Shown here in pieces: positions 39,067 to 47,887 of a DNA stretch of 64,000 nt. The notes below the pieces were generated by a model. It was not told where the DNA came from. It did no database searches and saw only the letters and a list, made by a program, of their open reading frames with translations. This DNA comes from an uncultured Eubacteriales bacterium (GTDB taxonomy: Bacteria > Bacillota > Clostridia > Christensenellales > CAG-917), in contig URIZ01000001.1 of the NCBI GenBank assembly GCA_900548005.1, positions 62,001 through 126,000 of the forward strand, read 5' to 3'. Position 1 is the stretch's first letter, and every line of letters begins with the position of its first letter. Position numbers and translations under genes: made by a program.

Positions 39067-40545
39067 ATGAATATTCAAGAGATACCTACAACAAGGAAGG
39101 AGAAACCACGGGTATGTGCGTATGTTCGTGTCAGCACCGATAGCGAAGCACAAGAAGATAGTTTCGCGTTCCAGTCCAATTATTGGCAGAAACGATTTGC
39201 AAGCGACGAATCCGTAGAGTATGTTGGCTTATTCTCCGATGAGGGCATCGGCGGTGCGTTTATGAAAAAGCGAGATGGACTTAAAAGGATGTTTCAAAAA
39301 GTACGAAATGGCGAAATCGATAGAATATACACGAAGTCGGTTTCGAGATTCGCTCGGAACAAGGTCGAGTTAATGGAAATAGTTCGAGAGTTCCGAGATA
39401 TAGGTGTGGAAATCATATTCGAGTCCGAAAACATACACACCCTTGACCCCAAGTGCGGTTTAATTCTCACGGTTATGGCAAGTCTCGCCGAAGAAGAATT
39501 AATATCAATGAGTCAAAACCAAAAGTGGGCGGCACGGAAACGATTCGCAAATGGGAGTGTGGAACTGGCACGAATACTTGGATATGACATGGTCGATGGA
39601 AAGTTAGTGATAAACGAGAAAGAAGCGGTCATAGTGCGAAGAATCTTTGAACTGTACCTGCAAGGCAACTCGTTTAGAACTATATGCCATATTCTCGAAA
39701 ACGAAGGGTACACCCCAATGCATGGGGGACGATGGAGCAAATCGACAATAACGGGGATGTTACGAAATGAAAAATACTGCGGGGATAGTATTATGCAAAA
39801 ATCATATAGCGTGATGAAAGTACAAAAATACAACTACGGAGAACTCCCCAAGTATTATATCCAAGGCGATCACGAACCGATTGTGTCGCGTGAAGACTAC
39901 CAAAAAGCACAGGAGATAATGATGGCACGTGGCAATAAATATAGACCAAGGGGGTCACCTACGGCATTATATCCGCTATCAGGAAAACTGATATGCGGAG
40001 AGTGCGGAACGAGTTTCAAAAGAAAAACTTCGGCACACGGAACTCCATATATGTGTATAAAATGGACATGTCGGAAAAAGGATGTTTATGGGGTAAAGAA
40101 ATGCGCATCACATGACATCAAAGACGAAGTCGTTACAAGATTGCTGATTGAAGCCTACAACGAAAGCCTTGACGCGAATAATGATGTGAACGGCATAACG
40201 GAGCAAGAAGAGGTCTTGCGAAAACTTATTGCCAACGAGCAAGAACTGCGACAACTACGAGCGAAAGGTTATATCTCCGAAAGTAAATGCCGAGAAGAAA
40301 CCGATAAAATACTTATAAAGATAAAAGAACAAGAAACTCTCATAAAAAATCTACGAATGAGAGATATGGTAAAAGGGAAATATAAGAAATCGGATGAGCT
40401 GACGGAACAAATGGCGGAGTTCCTTGTAAAGGCAACAGTAAAAGACTGGACGATTACATTCGAGTTCCAAAATGGATATAAGACAACGAAAGAATATACA
40501 AACGGGAGGGCAGGAAATGTCAATGGAAAACTGTGCAAACACTAA
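39067..40545 (+). CDS. Large serine recombinase 1
   Basis: 492 residues. Resolvase/invertase catalytic domain with nucleophile Ser23 in AYVRVSTDSE, then IDRIYTKSVSRFARN. A recombinase domain follows (GNSFRTICHILENEGY, TITGMLRNEKYCGDSIMQK), then a zinc ribbon (LICGECGTSFKRK) and a coiled coil. It integrates or excises the prophage with the enzyme encoded next. The promoter-like site C and terminator lie just before it. Ribosome site GAAAGGAGCGTGAGAA. It overlaps recombinase 2 by 29 bases. Confidence 0.9.
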   Translation: MNIQEIPTTRKEKPRVCAYVRVSTDSEAQEDSFAFQSNYWQKRFASDESVEYVGLFSDEGIGGAFMKKRDGLKRMFQKVRNGEIDRIYTKSVSRFARNKVELMEIVREFRDIGVEIIFESENIHTLDPKCGLILTVMASLAEEELISMSQNQKWAARKRFANGSVELARILGYDMVDGKLVINEKEAVIVRRIFELYLQGNSFRTICHILENEGYTPMHGGRWSKSTITGMLRNEKYCGDSIMQKSYSVMKVQKYNYGELPKYYIQGDHEPIVSREDYQKAQEIMMARGNKYRPRGSPTALYPLSGKLICGECGTSFKRKTSAHGTPYMCIKWTCRKKDVYGVKKCASHDIKDEVVTRLLIEAYNESLDANNDVNGITEQEEVLRKLIANEQELRQLRAKGYISESKCREETDKILIKIKEQETLIKNLRMRDMVKGKYKKSDELTEQMAEFLVKATVKDWTITFEFQNGYKTTKEYTNGRAGNVNGKLCKH

Positions 40546-42151
40546 ACCCAAAATTACGATTATCCCAGCCAAGACGAGAGTCGAACGACTTGACCCTTTG
40601 TCAATAGCGATGGGGCAAAAGCCAAAAATACGAGTGGCTGCATACGCACGCGTGTCGACCGATCACGAAGAACAGGAGAGCAGTTACGAGGCACAGGTAG
40701 ACCACTTCACCAAACTCATAGCAAGCCATGATGATTGGACGATGGTTGACATTTATGCCGACCCCGGCTTGAGTGGCAAGAATACCAAGCGAGTGCAGTT
40801 CAAACGAATGATAAAGGACTGCGAAGACGGAAAGATAGACCTTATAATTACGAAATCGGTCAGCCGATTCGCAAGGAACACGCTCGACTGCGTACAGACC
40901 GCAAGAAAATTGAAAGCGGATGGTATCGGAATCATATTTGAGAAAGAAAACCTTGACACGCTACAAGAGCGGAGCGAGTTCGTTCTTACGATAATGGCAA
41001 GCCTTGCGGAAGAAGAAAGTCGGAGCATATCCAATAATATAAGGTGGAGCGTCAAGAAAAAGTTCCAAGAGGGTAAGGTGATCCTTAACACGAAACACTT
41101 CCTTGGATACACGAGAGACAAGAAGGGAACGGTGCTGAAAATCGTGCCAGAAGAGGCAATAACGGTTAGAAGGATATATGCGGAGTTCCTTGACGGTAAA
41201 AGTCTGAAAGAAATCGCTGAAGGACTTGAGCGAGATGGTATAGCATCGCCGTCAGGCAGAGAAACATGGCATCCTTCCACGGTGAAGTCGATACTGCAAA
41301 ATGAAAAGTACAAGGGCGATTGCCACCTGCAAAAAACATACCTTCCAGACTTTCTATCCCCAAGGCGAATTAAAAACGAAGGATTCGCGCAGAGCTGGTA
41401 TGTGGAAGATAGCCATGCGGCTATCATATCGAAAGAGACATTCGACATGGTACAGCAAGAGTTCCAAAACAGGCAGTCGCTACGAAGTACAGGTGAAACG
41501 GGATGCGGAAAGTTTTCAGGTAAATATCCGTTCAGCGGAATGATAGTATGCGGCGAATGCGGGGAAACCTACCGAAGACACCAACAGTACAACAAATATA
41601 AGAAGTACTACATATGGGTGTGCAAAAGACACGAAAACACAGGAGCTGAATACTGCAAGAGTCGACCTATCAAGGAAGAAGCCCTTGAGAAAGCGTTTGT
41701 AAGGGCATTGAATGAACTTATAGGAGACAAGGAACGAATACTTGAAAAACTGCAAAGTGCGACCGTGAGCGAAATAACGGACTCCTGTGCGACAGCGATA
41801 AATGAAGTGAATGCCGAGATAGAAAAGCTACAAGAGCAGATGATGGAACTGCTGATGAAAAGGAACAACGGAGAGATTACCGATAAAGAATATGAACAGC
41901 AAAGTCAGCAGGTCGGAATGCAAATAGACCAACTGCTTATGAGAAAAGAAGAGATACTGTCCGAGCAAGGAAAAGTCCAACTCGCGTCGTACCGAATCGA
42001 AGAAGTGACCAAACTACTACAGACAGGAAAGATACTTGAAGAGTTTGATCGAGTGATGTTCAAAAGCCTTGTGCGGAAAATCACTGTGCTGTCCAACAAG
42101 GAAATCGAAATCGAGTTCGAGTGCGGAATAACGGTAAGAGAAACTTTATAA
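40517..42151 (+). CDS. Large serine recombinase 2
   Basis: 544 residues. Catalytic Ser47 in AAYARVSTDHEEQESSYEA, KSVSRFARNTLDCVQTARKL, then recombinase domain (GKSLKEIAEGLERDGIASPS, TVKSILQNEKYKGDCHLQK), zinc ribbon MIVCGECGETYRR and a long coiled coil (INEVNAEIEKLQEQMMELLM). It differs from recombinase 1 over most of its length, so the pair is not a recent duplication. Tandem large serine recombinases are known in some Clostridia elements, where each or both may be needed for excision. Attachment cores were not identified. Confidence 0.9.
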   Translation: MSMENCANTKPKITIIPAKTRVERLDPLSIAMGQKPKIRVAAYARVSTDHEEQESSYEAQVDHFTKLIASHDDWTMVDIYADPGLSGKNTKRVQFKRMIKDCEDGKIDLIITKSVSRFARNTLDCVQTARKLKADGIGIIFEKENLDTLQERSEFVLTIMASLAEEESRSISNNIRWSVKKKFQEGKVILNTKHFLGYTRDKKGTVLKIVPEEAITVRRIYAEFLDGKSLKEIAEGLERDGIASPSGRETWHPSTVKSILQNEKYKGDCHLQKTYLPDFLSPRRIKNEGFAQSWYVEDSHAAIISKETFDMVQQEFQNRQSLRSTGETGCGKFSGKYPFSGMIVCGECGETYRRHQQYNKYKKYYIWVCKRHENTGAEYCKSRPIKEEALEKAFVRALNELIGDKERILEKLQSATVSEITDSCATAINEVNAEIEKLQEQMMELLMKRNNGEITDKEYEQQSQQVGMQIDQLLMRKEEILSEQGKVQLASYRIEEVTKLLQTGKILEEFDRVMFKSLVRKITVLSNKEIEIEFECGITVRETL

Positions 42152-42157
42152 GCAAAC

Positions 42158-42197
42158 GACCGACTGTGTTCATAAGAGTGTGGTCGGTCATTTTTTC
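42158..42197 (+). terminator. Terminator after the recombinases
   Basis: GACCGAC (42158-42164) pairs with GTCGGTC (42183-42189), 18-base loop, followed by ATTTTTTC. Probably the last prophage feature. Confidence 0.72.
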
Positions 42198-42376
42198 GTT
42201 GATTAAGACAGAAGAAATCATACGCTCCTTATCGTGCAAAAATCCTTTTTGTGCAATCGTTAAAGGCTTGCGACTTTCCAAAGCGAGTGAAGAACAAATC
42301 CCCACGGCGATGAGCGAAGAAACAACAAAAAGGGTAAACTACCATAAAAACGGCAATTTACCCTTGTTTTACATAG
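42198..42376. other. Junction interval between prophage end and host tRNA
   Basis: About 180 bases without a credible gene. It holds TGCAAAAA-TCC-TTTTTGTGCA, a small palindrome near 42235-42255, and AGGGTAAA...TTTACCCT (near 42331-42364). The right attachment site probably lies here, but no matching left copy was recognised. Confidence 0.4.
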
Positions 42377-42425
42377 AAAAAGACACACGCGTCGGAGTTT
42401 TATACGCTCCTTTTGCGTGTGTCTT
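42377..42425 (-). terminator. Terminator of tRNA-Ala on the minus strand
   Basis: AAGACACACGC (42380-42390) pairs with GCGTGTGTCTT (42415-42425), with a nested GGAG/CTCC pair in the loop. On the minus strand it is followed by TTTTTC. It begins 3 bases after the tRNA 3' end. Confidence 0.78.
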
Positions 42426-42427
42426 GA

Positions 42428-42503
42428 TGGTGGAGACAAGGGGATTCGAACCCCTGGCCTTTTGAATGCCATTCAAACGCGCTACCAACTGCGCCATGCC
42501 CCC
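42428..42503 (-). tRNA. tRNA-Ala (anticodon GGC)
   Basis: On the minus strand the 76-base gene starts GGGGGCA and ends in encoded CCA. D arm GCGC-AGTTGGTA-GCGC; anticodon stem TTTGA/TCAAA closing the loop ATGGCAT, so the anticodon is GGC; T arm AGGGG-TTCGAAT-CCCCT. Acceptor pair 3-70 is G-U, the identity element for alanine. All arms pair. It lies 277 bases after the recombinases. Confidence 0.95.
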
Positions 42504-42646
42504 ATGGATTTTGATTGCTTGATTATATTACATCATTTTTGAAAGATATACAAGCATTTTTGATGATTTTGGTGGGGCGGGGCTGATTTTTCTACATAAA
42601 CGTGCAAATTGTATGCTTAAAATATTTTAAGAATTGGGTTTTATGG

Positions 42647-42675
42647 TTGATTGTTTAGGAAAATGCTGTTAGAAT
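42647..42675 (+). promoter_or_regulatory. Promoter for the GPH transporter gene
   Basis: TTGATT 42647-42652 and TAGAAT 42670-42675, 17-bp spacing. TAGCGT...ACGCTA can form a small leader hairpin (about 42684-42705). Confidence 0.55.
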
Positions 42676-42727
42676 AGAGACATAGCGTAGTTTTTGCGAC
42701 GCTAAATAAAAGAAACGTGGTGAAATT

Positions 42728-44635
42728 ATGAGTGGAAATTCCGCACCTGAGAAGGTCGGAGCAAAGCAAAAGATCAATGGCTTTGTTCACAAACTTTTCG
42801 GTTCTACCCCCGGTGACGGCGAATTGCAACCAAAAGAAGGTTTCAGCTATTCGCTTTGCGGTTTCGGACAGAACCTTATCTGCACTATCATCGGATCGTA
42901 TTTGACAGTCTTTATGACGGACGCAATCGGCTTCAACGCATTAGCGGTTGCGATTCTTATGTTGGCCGCGCGCGTATACGACGCACTCAACGACCCGATC
43001 ATGGGCTCTATCGTTGACAGAACGCGCACGAAGTGGGGCAAATGCCGCCCGTACATGAAGTGGATGGCGTTCCCGATTGCCGCGATGACGGCGATATGCT
43101 TCCTGCCGTGGTATCCAAACAACGACGGCGGTTTTGCGGCACTTTCCGTTATGTACATAATTTGGGGTATGGTTTACACGGTTGCGGACGTTCCGTATTG
43201 GGGACTTTCCACCGCAATGAGCAACGACACGTATCGCAGGGGCAACTTGCTCACGATTGCGCGTTTGTTCTGCACGGCGGGCGCAGGTCTTATCACCGTT
43301 TTCACCCCGATCATCACTCAAGCAGTCACCGCAACGGACAATGCAACCGTCACGGCAGTGCAAACTCTTATGAACACCATGAACGGCTCGGAAGTCGTTG
43401 CAGGCAACGCGGCGTTCTTTGAGATGTTCAGAGGCATTGAAAACGTTGGCGCGCTCATCCAAACTCAAACGGACAAGTATCAAGACGTGCTTGCTCTCTT
43501 CCAAGGCGCAAACATCGACATCAATCAAAGCGGTGCGGCTCTTCTCGAATTGAAGGCAACGGCAAGCGCAAGCATGATGGGCGATTTGAGATGGACATAC
43601 TTCATCATCGCACTCGTTTGCTGCGCAGTGGCAGTTCCGCTTTTCTTCCTTGGCTTCAAGAACACCACCGAGAGAAACATCACAACGGAAAATCCGCCGT
43701 CTTTGGGACACAATCTCAAGCTTTTGTTCAAGAACAAACCGCTTATGCTCATCGTTTTGTCGGGTATCGGTGGCGCGGCGAGAATGTTGTTCACCTACAC
43801 GGGCGGTCTCTACTTTGCAAAATATATCATGAACAGAGAAGCAATGTACGCTCTCTTCACTATGGCAATCGTCCCGGGCGGACTTATCGCGTCCTTGCTT
43901 GTGCCTTGGTGCACCAAGAAGTTTGGCAAAAAGAACACGTACATTTGGTCGCACGTGGTCGGCGGCGTGGCAATGCTCGTGGCGTTTATCGTTGGTATTG
44001 CGGCGGATAGAGGCAACTACACCAGCACCGCAACGACTGTCGTTCTTCTTATCGCGCTTGTCATCGCAGGCATTCCGTCCGGATTTGGCAACATCATCAC
44101 CTACGCAATGATCGGCGACACCGTCGAATATCTCGAACTCAAGACCGGCGAAAGAGCGGAAGGCATCTGCTTTGCAATGCAAACGCTCATCAACAAAATC
44201 GGTATGGCAGTCGGCGCATTCGTGGGCGTGCTTGCATACTACATGGCAGGCGTCGAAGCGGGCAACGCAAGCGCAGTCACTCCGCAAGGCAAAGACACGA
44301 TGTGGTTTATGCTTGTCGGCATCGCGGCAATCAGCTTCTTCTTGACGGTCATCCCGCTCTTCTTCTACAAGTTCAATGAAAAAGAGCAACAAGCGGCTGT
44401 TGCAGAGATTAAGAAGAGAAAGATCGCAAACGGAGAGCTCAGCCAAGACGAGATCGAGCTCGAAGAAGAAGACGGCGCACCGCTACCTTTGTTCCCCAAC
44501 GAAGACAATCAAGCCGTCGCAGTCGACAACGAGAGCAAACACGGCGCAATCGAAGACGACAACAAAGCCCTTGACGTTGCAACAAAAGACGATCCCGAGC
44601 AATCGGACGAAAGCGATGAAAAAGACGAAAAATAA
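42728..44635 (+). CDS. GPH-family sugar (glycoside/hexuronide):cation symporter
   Basis: 635 residues. N-terminal 470 residues carry the MFS/GPH fold with about 12 membrane helices; signature parts are FMTDAIGFNALAVAILMLAA, DALNDPIMGSIVDRTRTKWG (the GPH motif DxxxDPxxGxxxDxTxTxxG) and GDTVEYLELKTGERAEGICF. Between helices 6 and 7 there is a roughly 90-residue loop not seen in typical members, and the C-terminus (about 80 residues) is very acidic. Substrate cannot be told from sequence. Single-gene unit with its own promoter and terminator. Ribosome site GGTGAAATT is modest. Confidence 0.85.
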   Translation: MSGNSAPEKVGAKQKINGFVHKLFGSTPGDGELQPKEGFSYSLCGFGQNLICTIIGSYLTVFMTDAIGFNALAVAILMLAARVYDALNDPIMGSIVDRTRTKWGKCRPYMKWMAFPIAAMTAICFLPWYPNNDGGFAALSVMYIIWGMVYTVADVPYWGLSTAMSNDTYRRGNLLTIARLFCTAGAGLITVFTPIITQAVTATDNATVTAVQTLMNTMNGSEVVAGNAAFFEMFRGIENVGALIQTQTDKYQDVLALFQGANIDINQSGAALLELKATASASMMGDLRWTYFIIALVCCAVAVPLFFLGFKNTTERNITTENPPSLGHNLKLLFKNKPLMLIVLSGIGGAARMLFTYTGGLYFAKYIMNREAMYALFTMAIVPGGLIASLLVPWCTKKFGKKNTYIWSHVVGGVAMLVAFIVGIAADRGNYTSTATTVVLLIALVIAGIPSGFGNIITYAMIGDTVEYLELKTGERAEGICFAMQTLINKIGMAVGAFVGVLAYYMAGVEAGNASAVTPQGKDTMWFMLVGIAAISFFLTVIPLFFYKFNEKEQQAAVAEIKKRKIANGELSQDEIELEEEDGAPLPLFPNEDNQAVAVDNESKHGAIEDDNKALDVATKDDPEQSDESDEKDEK

Positions 44636-44660
44636 CAAATAATATTTGTTGAAAACCGTG

Positions 44661-44691
44661 AAAGCGAGATGCAAAACGCATCTCGCTTTTT
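44661..44691 (+). terminator. Terminator after the GPH transporter
   Basis: Perfect 12-bp stem AAAGCGAGATGC / GCATCTCGCTTT, loop AAAAC, T-run to 44691. Confidence 0.88.
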
Positions 44692-44904
44692 CTATGTCGG
44701 GCTATAAAATAAGAGATGTAAGGGAGCGGTCGGCATGGCTTTTTTGCGGCGCGGCGAACACGGTGAAGAATAAGTGAAAAGCATTTTGCATATAAAAATG
44801 TGTGATATTGCGTGATTTTGATTAAAGATAGGGGATATTGCAGGCAAAATGCGTGGATTATCTATACAAATGTGCCGTTTTTGATTGATTTTGTTAACTT
44901 GTTA

Positions 44905-44933
44905 TTGAAATTGCGCAACACGTATGGTAAAAT
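44905..44933 (+). promoter_or_regulatory. Promoter of the MarR gene, predicted leaderless start
   Basis: TTGAAA 44905-44910 and TAAAAT 44928-44933, spacing 17. The expected start of transcription (about 7 bases after the -10) coincides with ATG 44940. Confidence 0.6.
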
Positions 44934-44939
44934 AAATAT

Positions 44940-45374
44940 ATGGATCTTAAAAATACAGCAAATTATTTTGTCGCATTCAGAAAACTTCTTCGCTCCTACA
45001 CAGACTACCAAATGCGTGAATTGAAAGATTATGATTTGTCTCCGAACGAGATTGTCGTTCTTTCAAGCATAGGAAATGTGGAGCTGGCAAGCGAGATTGC
45101 AGAGAATGCGTGCGTATCAAAGGCGCTCGTTTCGCGCAGCGTAAAACAGCTCAAAGACAAGGGGCTTATTACGGCAACCATTTCCACGGTGGACAAGCGA
45201 GAGCAGATGCTCAAACTCACCAAAGAAGGGGAGCAGGTCGCAGAGCGCATCGCCGATGCAAATCACAAATTTTATACTGTGGCTTTCAAGCGATTTGAAG
45301 ACAACGAAAAACGCGTTTTGCAAGCGTTGCTCGGGCTTATGCTTCAAAACCTCGAGAGCGAGGACGGGGGATGA
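44940..45374 (+). CDS. MarR-family transcriptional regulator
   Basis: 144 residues. Winged-helix core: LSPNEIVVLSSIGNVELASE, then VSKALVSRSVKQLKDKGLIT and STVDKREQMLKLTKEGEQVA (the DKR wing typical of MarR). It probably binds as a dimer near its own promoter and controls the following peptidase-like gene, which it overlaps by 4 bases (ATGA). No ribosome site lies before ATG 44940, and the predicted transcript begins at this ATG. Ligand unknown. Confidence 0.85.
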   Translation: MDLKNTANYFVAFRKLLRSYTDYQMRELKDYDLSPNEIVVLSSIGNVELASEIAENACVSKALVSRSVKQLKDKGLITATISTVDKREQMLKLTKEGEQVAERIADANHKFYTVAFKRFEDNEKRVLQALLGLMLQNLESEDGG

Positions 45375-46591
45375 AAACACTCATCGATCAAAAACAAAAT
45401 GTTGCAAGACGTTCGGTTGAGAACATCAGATACGTTGCCGACAACTTCGGCGAACGTGACGCGGGGAGCGTTGGGGAGAAACGCACGACTGACTTTTACA
45501 CTTCGAGACTTCAAGATGCGTGCGATTTGATACAATCCGAAAGTTTCGACGTCTATCCCGACGCGTATACGGGCTGGACGTACATCGTGGGTACGCTTTC
45601 TATACTTGCTTTGGTTTCTTATTTCTTTTCCGCGATGGTGTCACTGTTGCTGGTCTTGATTTCGCTCACGGTGTTTATCGTGCAATTCGTGCTGGGCAAA
45701 AGATTTCTCGATCCATTGTACAAAAAGGCGCAATCGCAAAACGTCACCGCACTCAAAAAGAGCGAAAATCAGCCAAAATGCAGGGTTTATTTCATCTCGT
45801 CCGTGGACGCGGCAAAAGAATGGACGCTCATAAGGCGATTGGGCGGCACTATGCTGACCATTCTCACGTGCGCGGTTTTTGCGGGGCTTGTGTACATCCT
45901 TGCAATCGACATCGCGCGCTGGGCAATCGTGGGCGAATTGGGCGCAAAGATAGCGACGGGTGATATGCTTGTTGCAGGCTACGTCGCAATTGCGTTTGCT
46001 CCGTGTTTTCTTGCGCTGTTCTTCTTTGTCAATCCGCGCAAAACCGTTGAAGGTGCAAACGAGAATCTCAGCGGCTGTGAAACCGCGCTTGCAATCCTTG
46101 AAGAGATGAAAGCGCAGGGCAAGACGCTCAAAGACGTGGAAGTGGGCGTGATATTGACGGGCAGCGAGCAAGCAGGGCTTCGCGGCGCAAAGCATTGGTG
46201 CGATATGCATGCAAATGAAAACAAGGATATTCCCACATATTTCGTGCATCTGGGGGTTCTCAAAGAGCCAAAGTGCATCTGCATCAACACTCACGAGCGT
46301 TGCGGCTTGACAAAAGCGGACAAAACGCTTGCCGACATGCTTGTAAGTTGCGCAAACGACGCAAACATCAAGTGCAAGAAGTCAAGGCTCGGTTTGTTTG
46401 GCACAACGGACGCGTCCGCAATGAGCGAGCGCGGCTTGAAGAGTGTGAGCATCACGGGCTTTGACGGCGCAAAATGCCCCGAATATTTGCACACGAGATA
46501 CGACACTGCCGACAACACGAGCGAATTTTGCATAGCCAACGCGTTTGAGATGTGTTGCTTGCTTTTGGACAAGTTGGACTGTGGCGAGTGA
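45371..46591 (+). CDS. Membrane protein with degenerate M28 peptidase fold
   Basis: 406 residues. Membrane helices lie at about 69-108 (two) and 155-178 and 197-220, inserted within an M28-type aminopeptidase fold: VYFISSVDA matches the strand that normally carries the HxD ligand; GANENLSGCETALAILEEM the GADDNxSG motif; TGSEQAGLRGA the GxEExGLxG motif; TDASAMSERGLKSVSI and HTRYDTAD later ligands. Substitutions are H to S, D to N, and ligand E to Q, while the general-base Glu, the later Asp and His remain. A membrane-anchored, perhaps inactive or altered enzyme is predicted. Co-transcribed with the MarR gene. Confidence 0.7.
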   Translation: MKTLIDQKQNVARRSVENIRYVADNFGERDAGSVGEKRTTDFYTSRLQDACDLIQSESFDVYPDAYTGWTYIVGTLSILALVSYFFSAMVSLLLVLISLTVFIVQFVLGKRFLDPLYKKAQSQNVTALKKSENQPKCRVYFISSVDAAKEWTLIRRLGGTMLTILTCAVFAGLVYILAIDIARWAIVGELGAKIATGDMLVAGYVAIAFAPCFLALFFFVNPRKTVEGANENLSGCETALAILEEMKAQGKTLKDVEVGVILTGSEQAGLRGAKHWCDMHANENKDIPTYFVHLGVLKEPKCICINTHERCGLTKADKTLADMLVSCANDANIKCKKSRLGLFGTTDASAMSERGLKSVSITGFDGAKCPEYLHTRYDTADNTSEFCIANAFEMCCLLLDKLDCGE

Positions 46592-46924
46592 GGCAATTTG
46601 CGGCGGCGATAAAGGCTTTAATCGATTTGCGGCTTGACAAAACCGCAATAGGTTGTAAAGAACGATACGGTGTGCAACAGCCGTAAAGAACGGCAAAAGG
46701 ACGCAATATTCGGGGCATCGCAATATTCAAAAGAATATTGATTTGTTAGAACTTATAAATATATATAATATAAAAGAAAAGCGGCGCGCCGCTTTTTCTT
46801 TTTGTCGTGTTTTTATGAAATCTTTTGCGGTGTGAAAAATAATTCTTTTCATCGGCTTTTGCGTATGATACAATATATGTGTCGGCAAGATGCCGCGCAC
46901 TCAACATAAAAGTAGGGCAGAAAA
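46592..46924. other. Intergenic region with palindromic terminator
   Basis: 333 bases with no credible gene. The AAAAGCGGCGCGCCGCTTTT palindrome (46777-46796), followed by TCTTTTT, is a terminator after the peptidase-like gene. TACAAT (46868-46873) may be the -10 box of the next gene. Confidence 0.5.
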
Positions 46925-47833
46925 ATGAAAGTTTTGAAAGGTGTATTGTTCACGTTGCTTGCGATTGTGCTGATTTTGGTGATCGCTTTTGTGGTGGTCA
47001 TCAATCTCACGCCAAGACAACTCGGCGCGCAGAATGTGAAAATCGATGGCAAAACCATTGAAGAAATGGGCATTGCCGACACGAAAATCATCAATATTTA
47101 CAAGAGTATAAAGTCGCTCTCCGCGGCAAAGGAAGACAAGATCGTCACCAACAAGTTTGACGAAACCGCCGAAAAGGACAAGTCGCAAGACAATTTTTCG
47201 GGCAGTTCGCTTGAAAACAAGGACGATTATTCATCCATAATCACCGATCCCGTTATTTACGACACGAAAAAGATCGTGGAATACGACGACGTGACAATCG
47301 CCTACATCTTCAACAACGTGGTGCAAAACGCATCCGAAAGCAGTTCCGAGGCGATCAAGGCTCTCAGAAATGCGAAGATTCAAATCAAGGAACTCACCAT
47401 TTCTCTTGACGGAGAGAAGGGCAGGATGCGCATAGTGTCGCTTGTGGAGCTTGGTGAATACAAGGCGGAGATAGAAAACGCACTCGGCGCGGCAAAGGGA
47501 CTTTTCAAAGTGCCGGACAAGGTGTTTATCGTCAGCGAGATTTCCTTCACGGTGGACGGGACAAACGGCAAAATGGTGACAACGGGCGAGAGCGTGTACA
47601 TCAACGACGGCAAGGACGATCCCGTCACCAAGGCGATTCTCGGCGTTGTAATGAGCAAGGTTGAAGGCATAAACAGCGTTGACGATCTCAACGACAAGGT
47701 GGGTGAAGCGGTGAGCGAAGTCATCTTCAATCTCGGCGGAATCGGCAGCGTTGCGATGGACGAGAACATATACGTTTACGGAATGAGCGGAGTGAAAGAC
47801 CATAAACTCATTCTCGTAACGCACGTAAAATGA
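46925..47833 (+). CDS. Exported/membrane-anchored protein of unknown function
   Basis: 302 residues. One N-terminal membrane helix (residues 5-27, GVLFTLLAIVLILVIAFVVV) and a large outside part with repeated strand patterns (IKELTISLDGEKGRMRIVSL, VFIVSEISFTVDGTNGKMVT). No lipobox. No family recognised; composition and layout resemble conserved secreted proteins of uncultured Clostridia. Single gene, 54 bases before the flavoprotein. Confidence 0.6.
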   Translation: MKVLKGVLFTLLAIVLILVIAFVVVINLTPRQLGAQNVKIDGKTIEEMGIADTKIINIYKSIKSLSAAKEDKIVTNKFDETAEKDKSQDNFSGSSLENKDDYSSIITDPVIYDTKKIVEYDDVTIAYIFNNVVQNASESSSEAIKALRNAKIQIKELTISLDGEKGRMRIVSLVELGEYKAEIENALGAAKGLFKVPDKVFIVSEISFTVDGTNGKMVTTGESVYINDGKDDPVTKAILGVVMSKVEGINSVDDLNDKVGEAVSEVIFNLGGIGSVAMDENIYVYGMSGVKDHKLILVTHVK

Positions 47834-47887
47834 GAAAAGCAACAGGGATGTATCTCGACCGGTGAGATATTTCAAAAGGGGATAATT

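Noticed and set aside
42081..42305. 74-residue minus-strand frame at the prophage right end
   Set aside because: Overlaps recombinase 2 and its terminator; no ribosome site or family.
42941..44446. 501-residue minus-strand frame
   Set aside because: Antisense shadow of the GPH transporter; very rich in Cys, His and Arg, as expected for such shadows.
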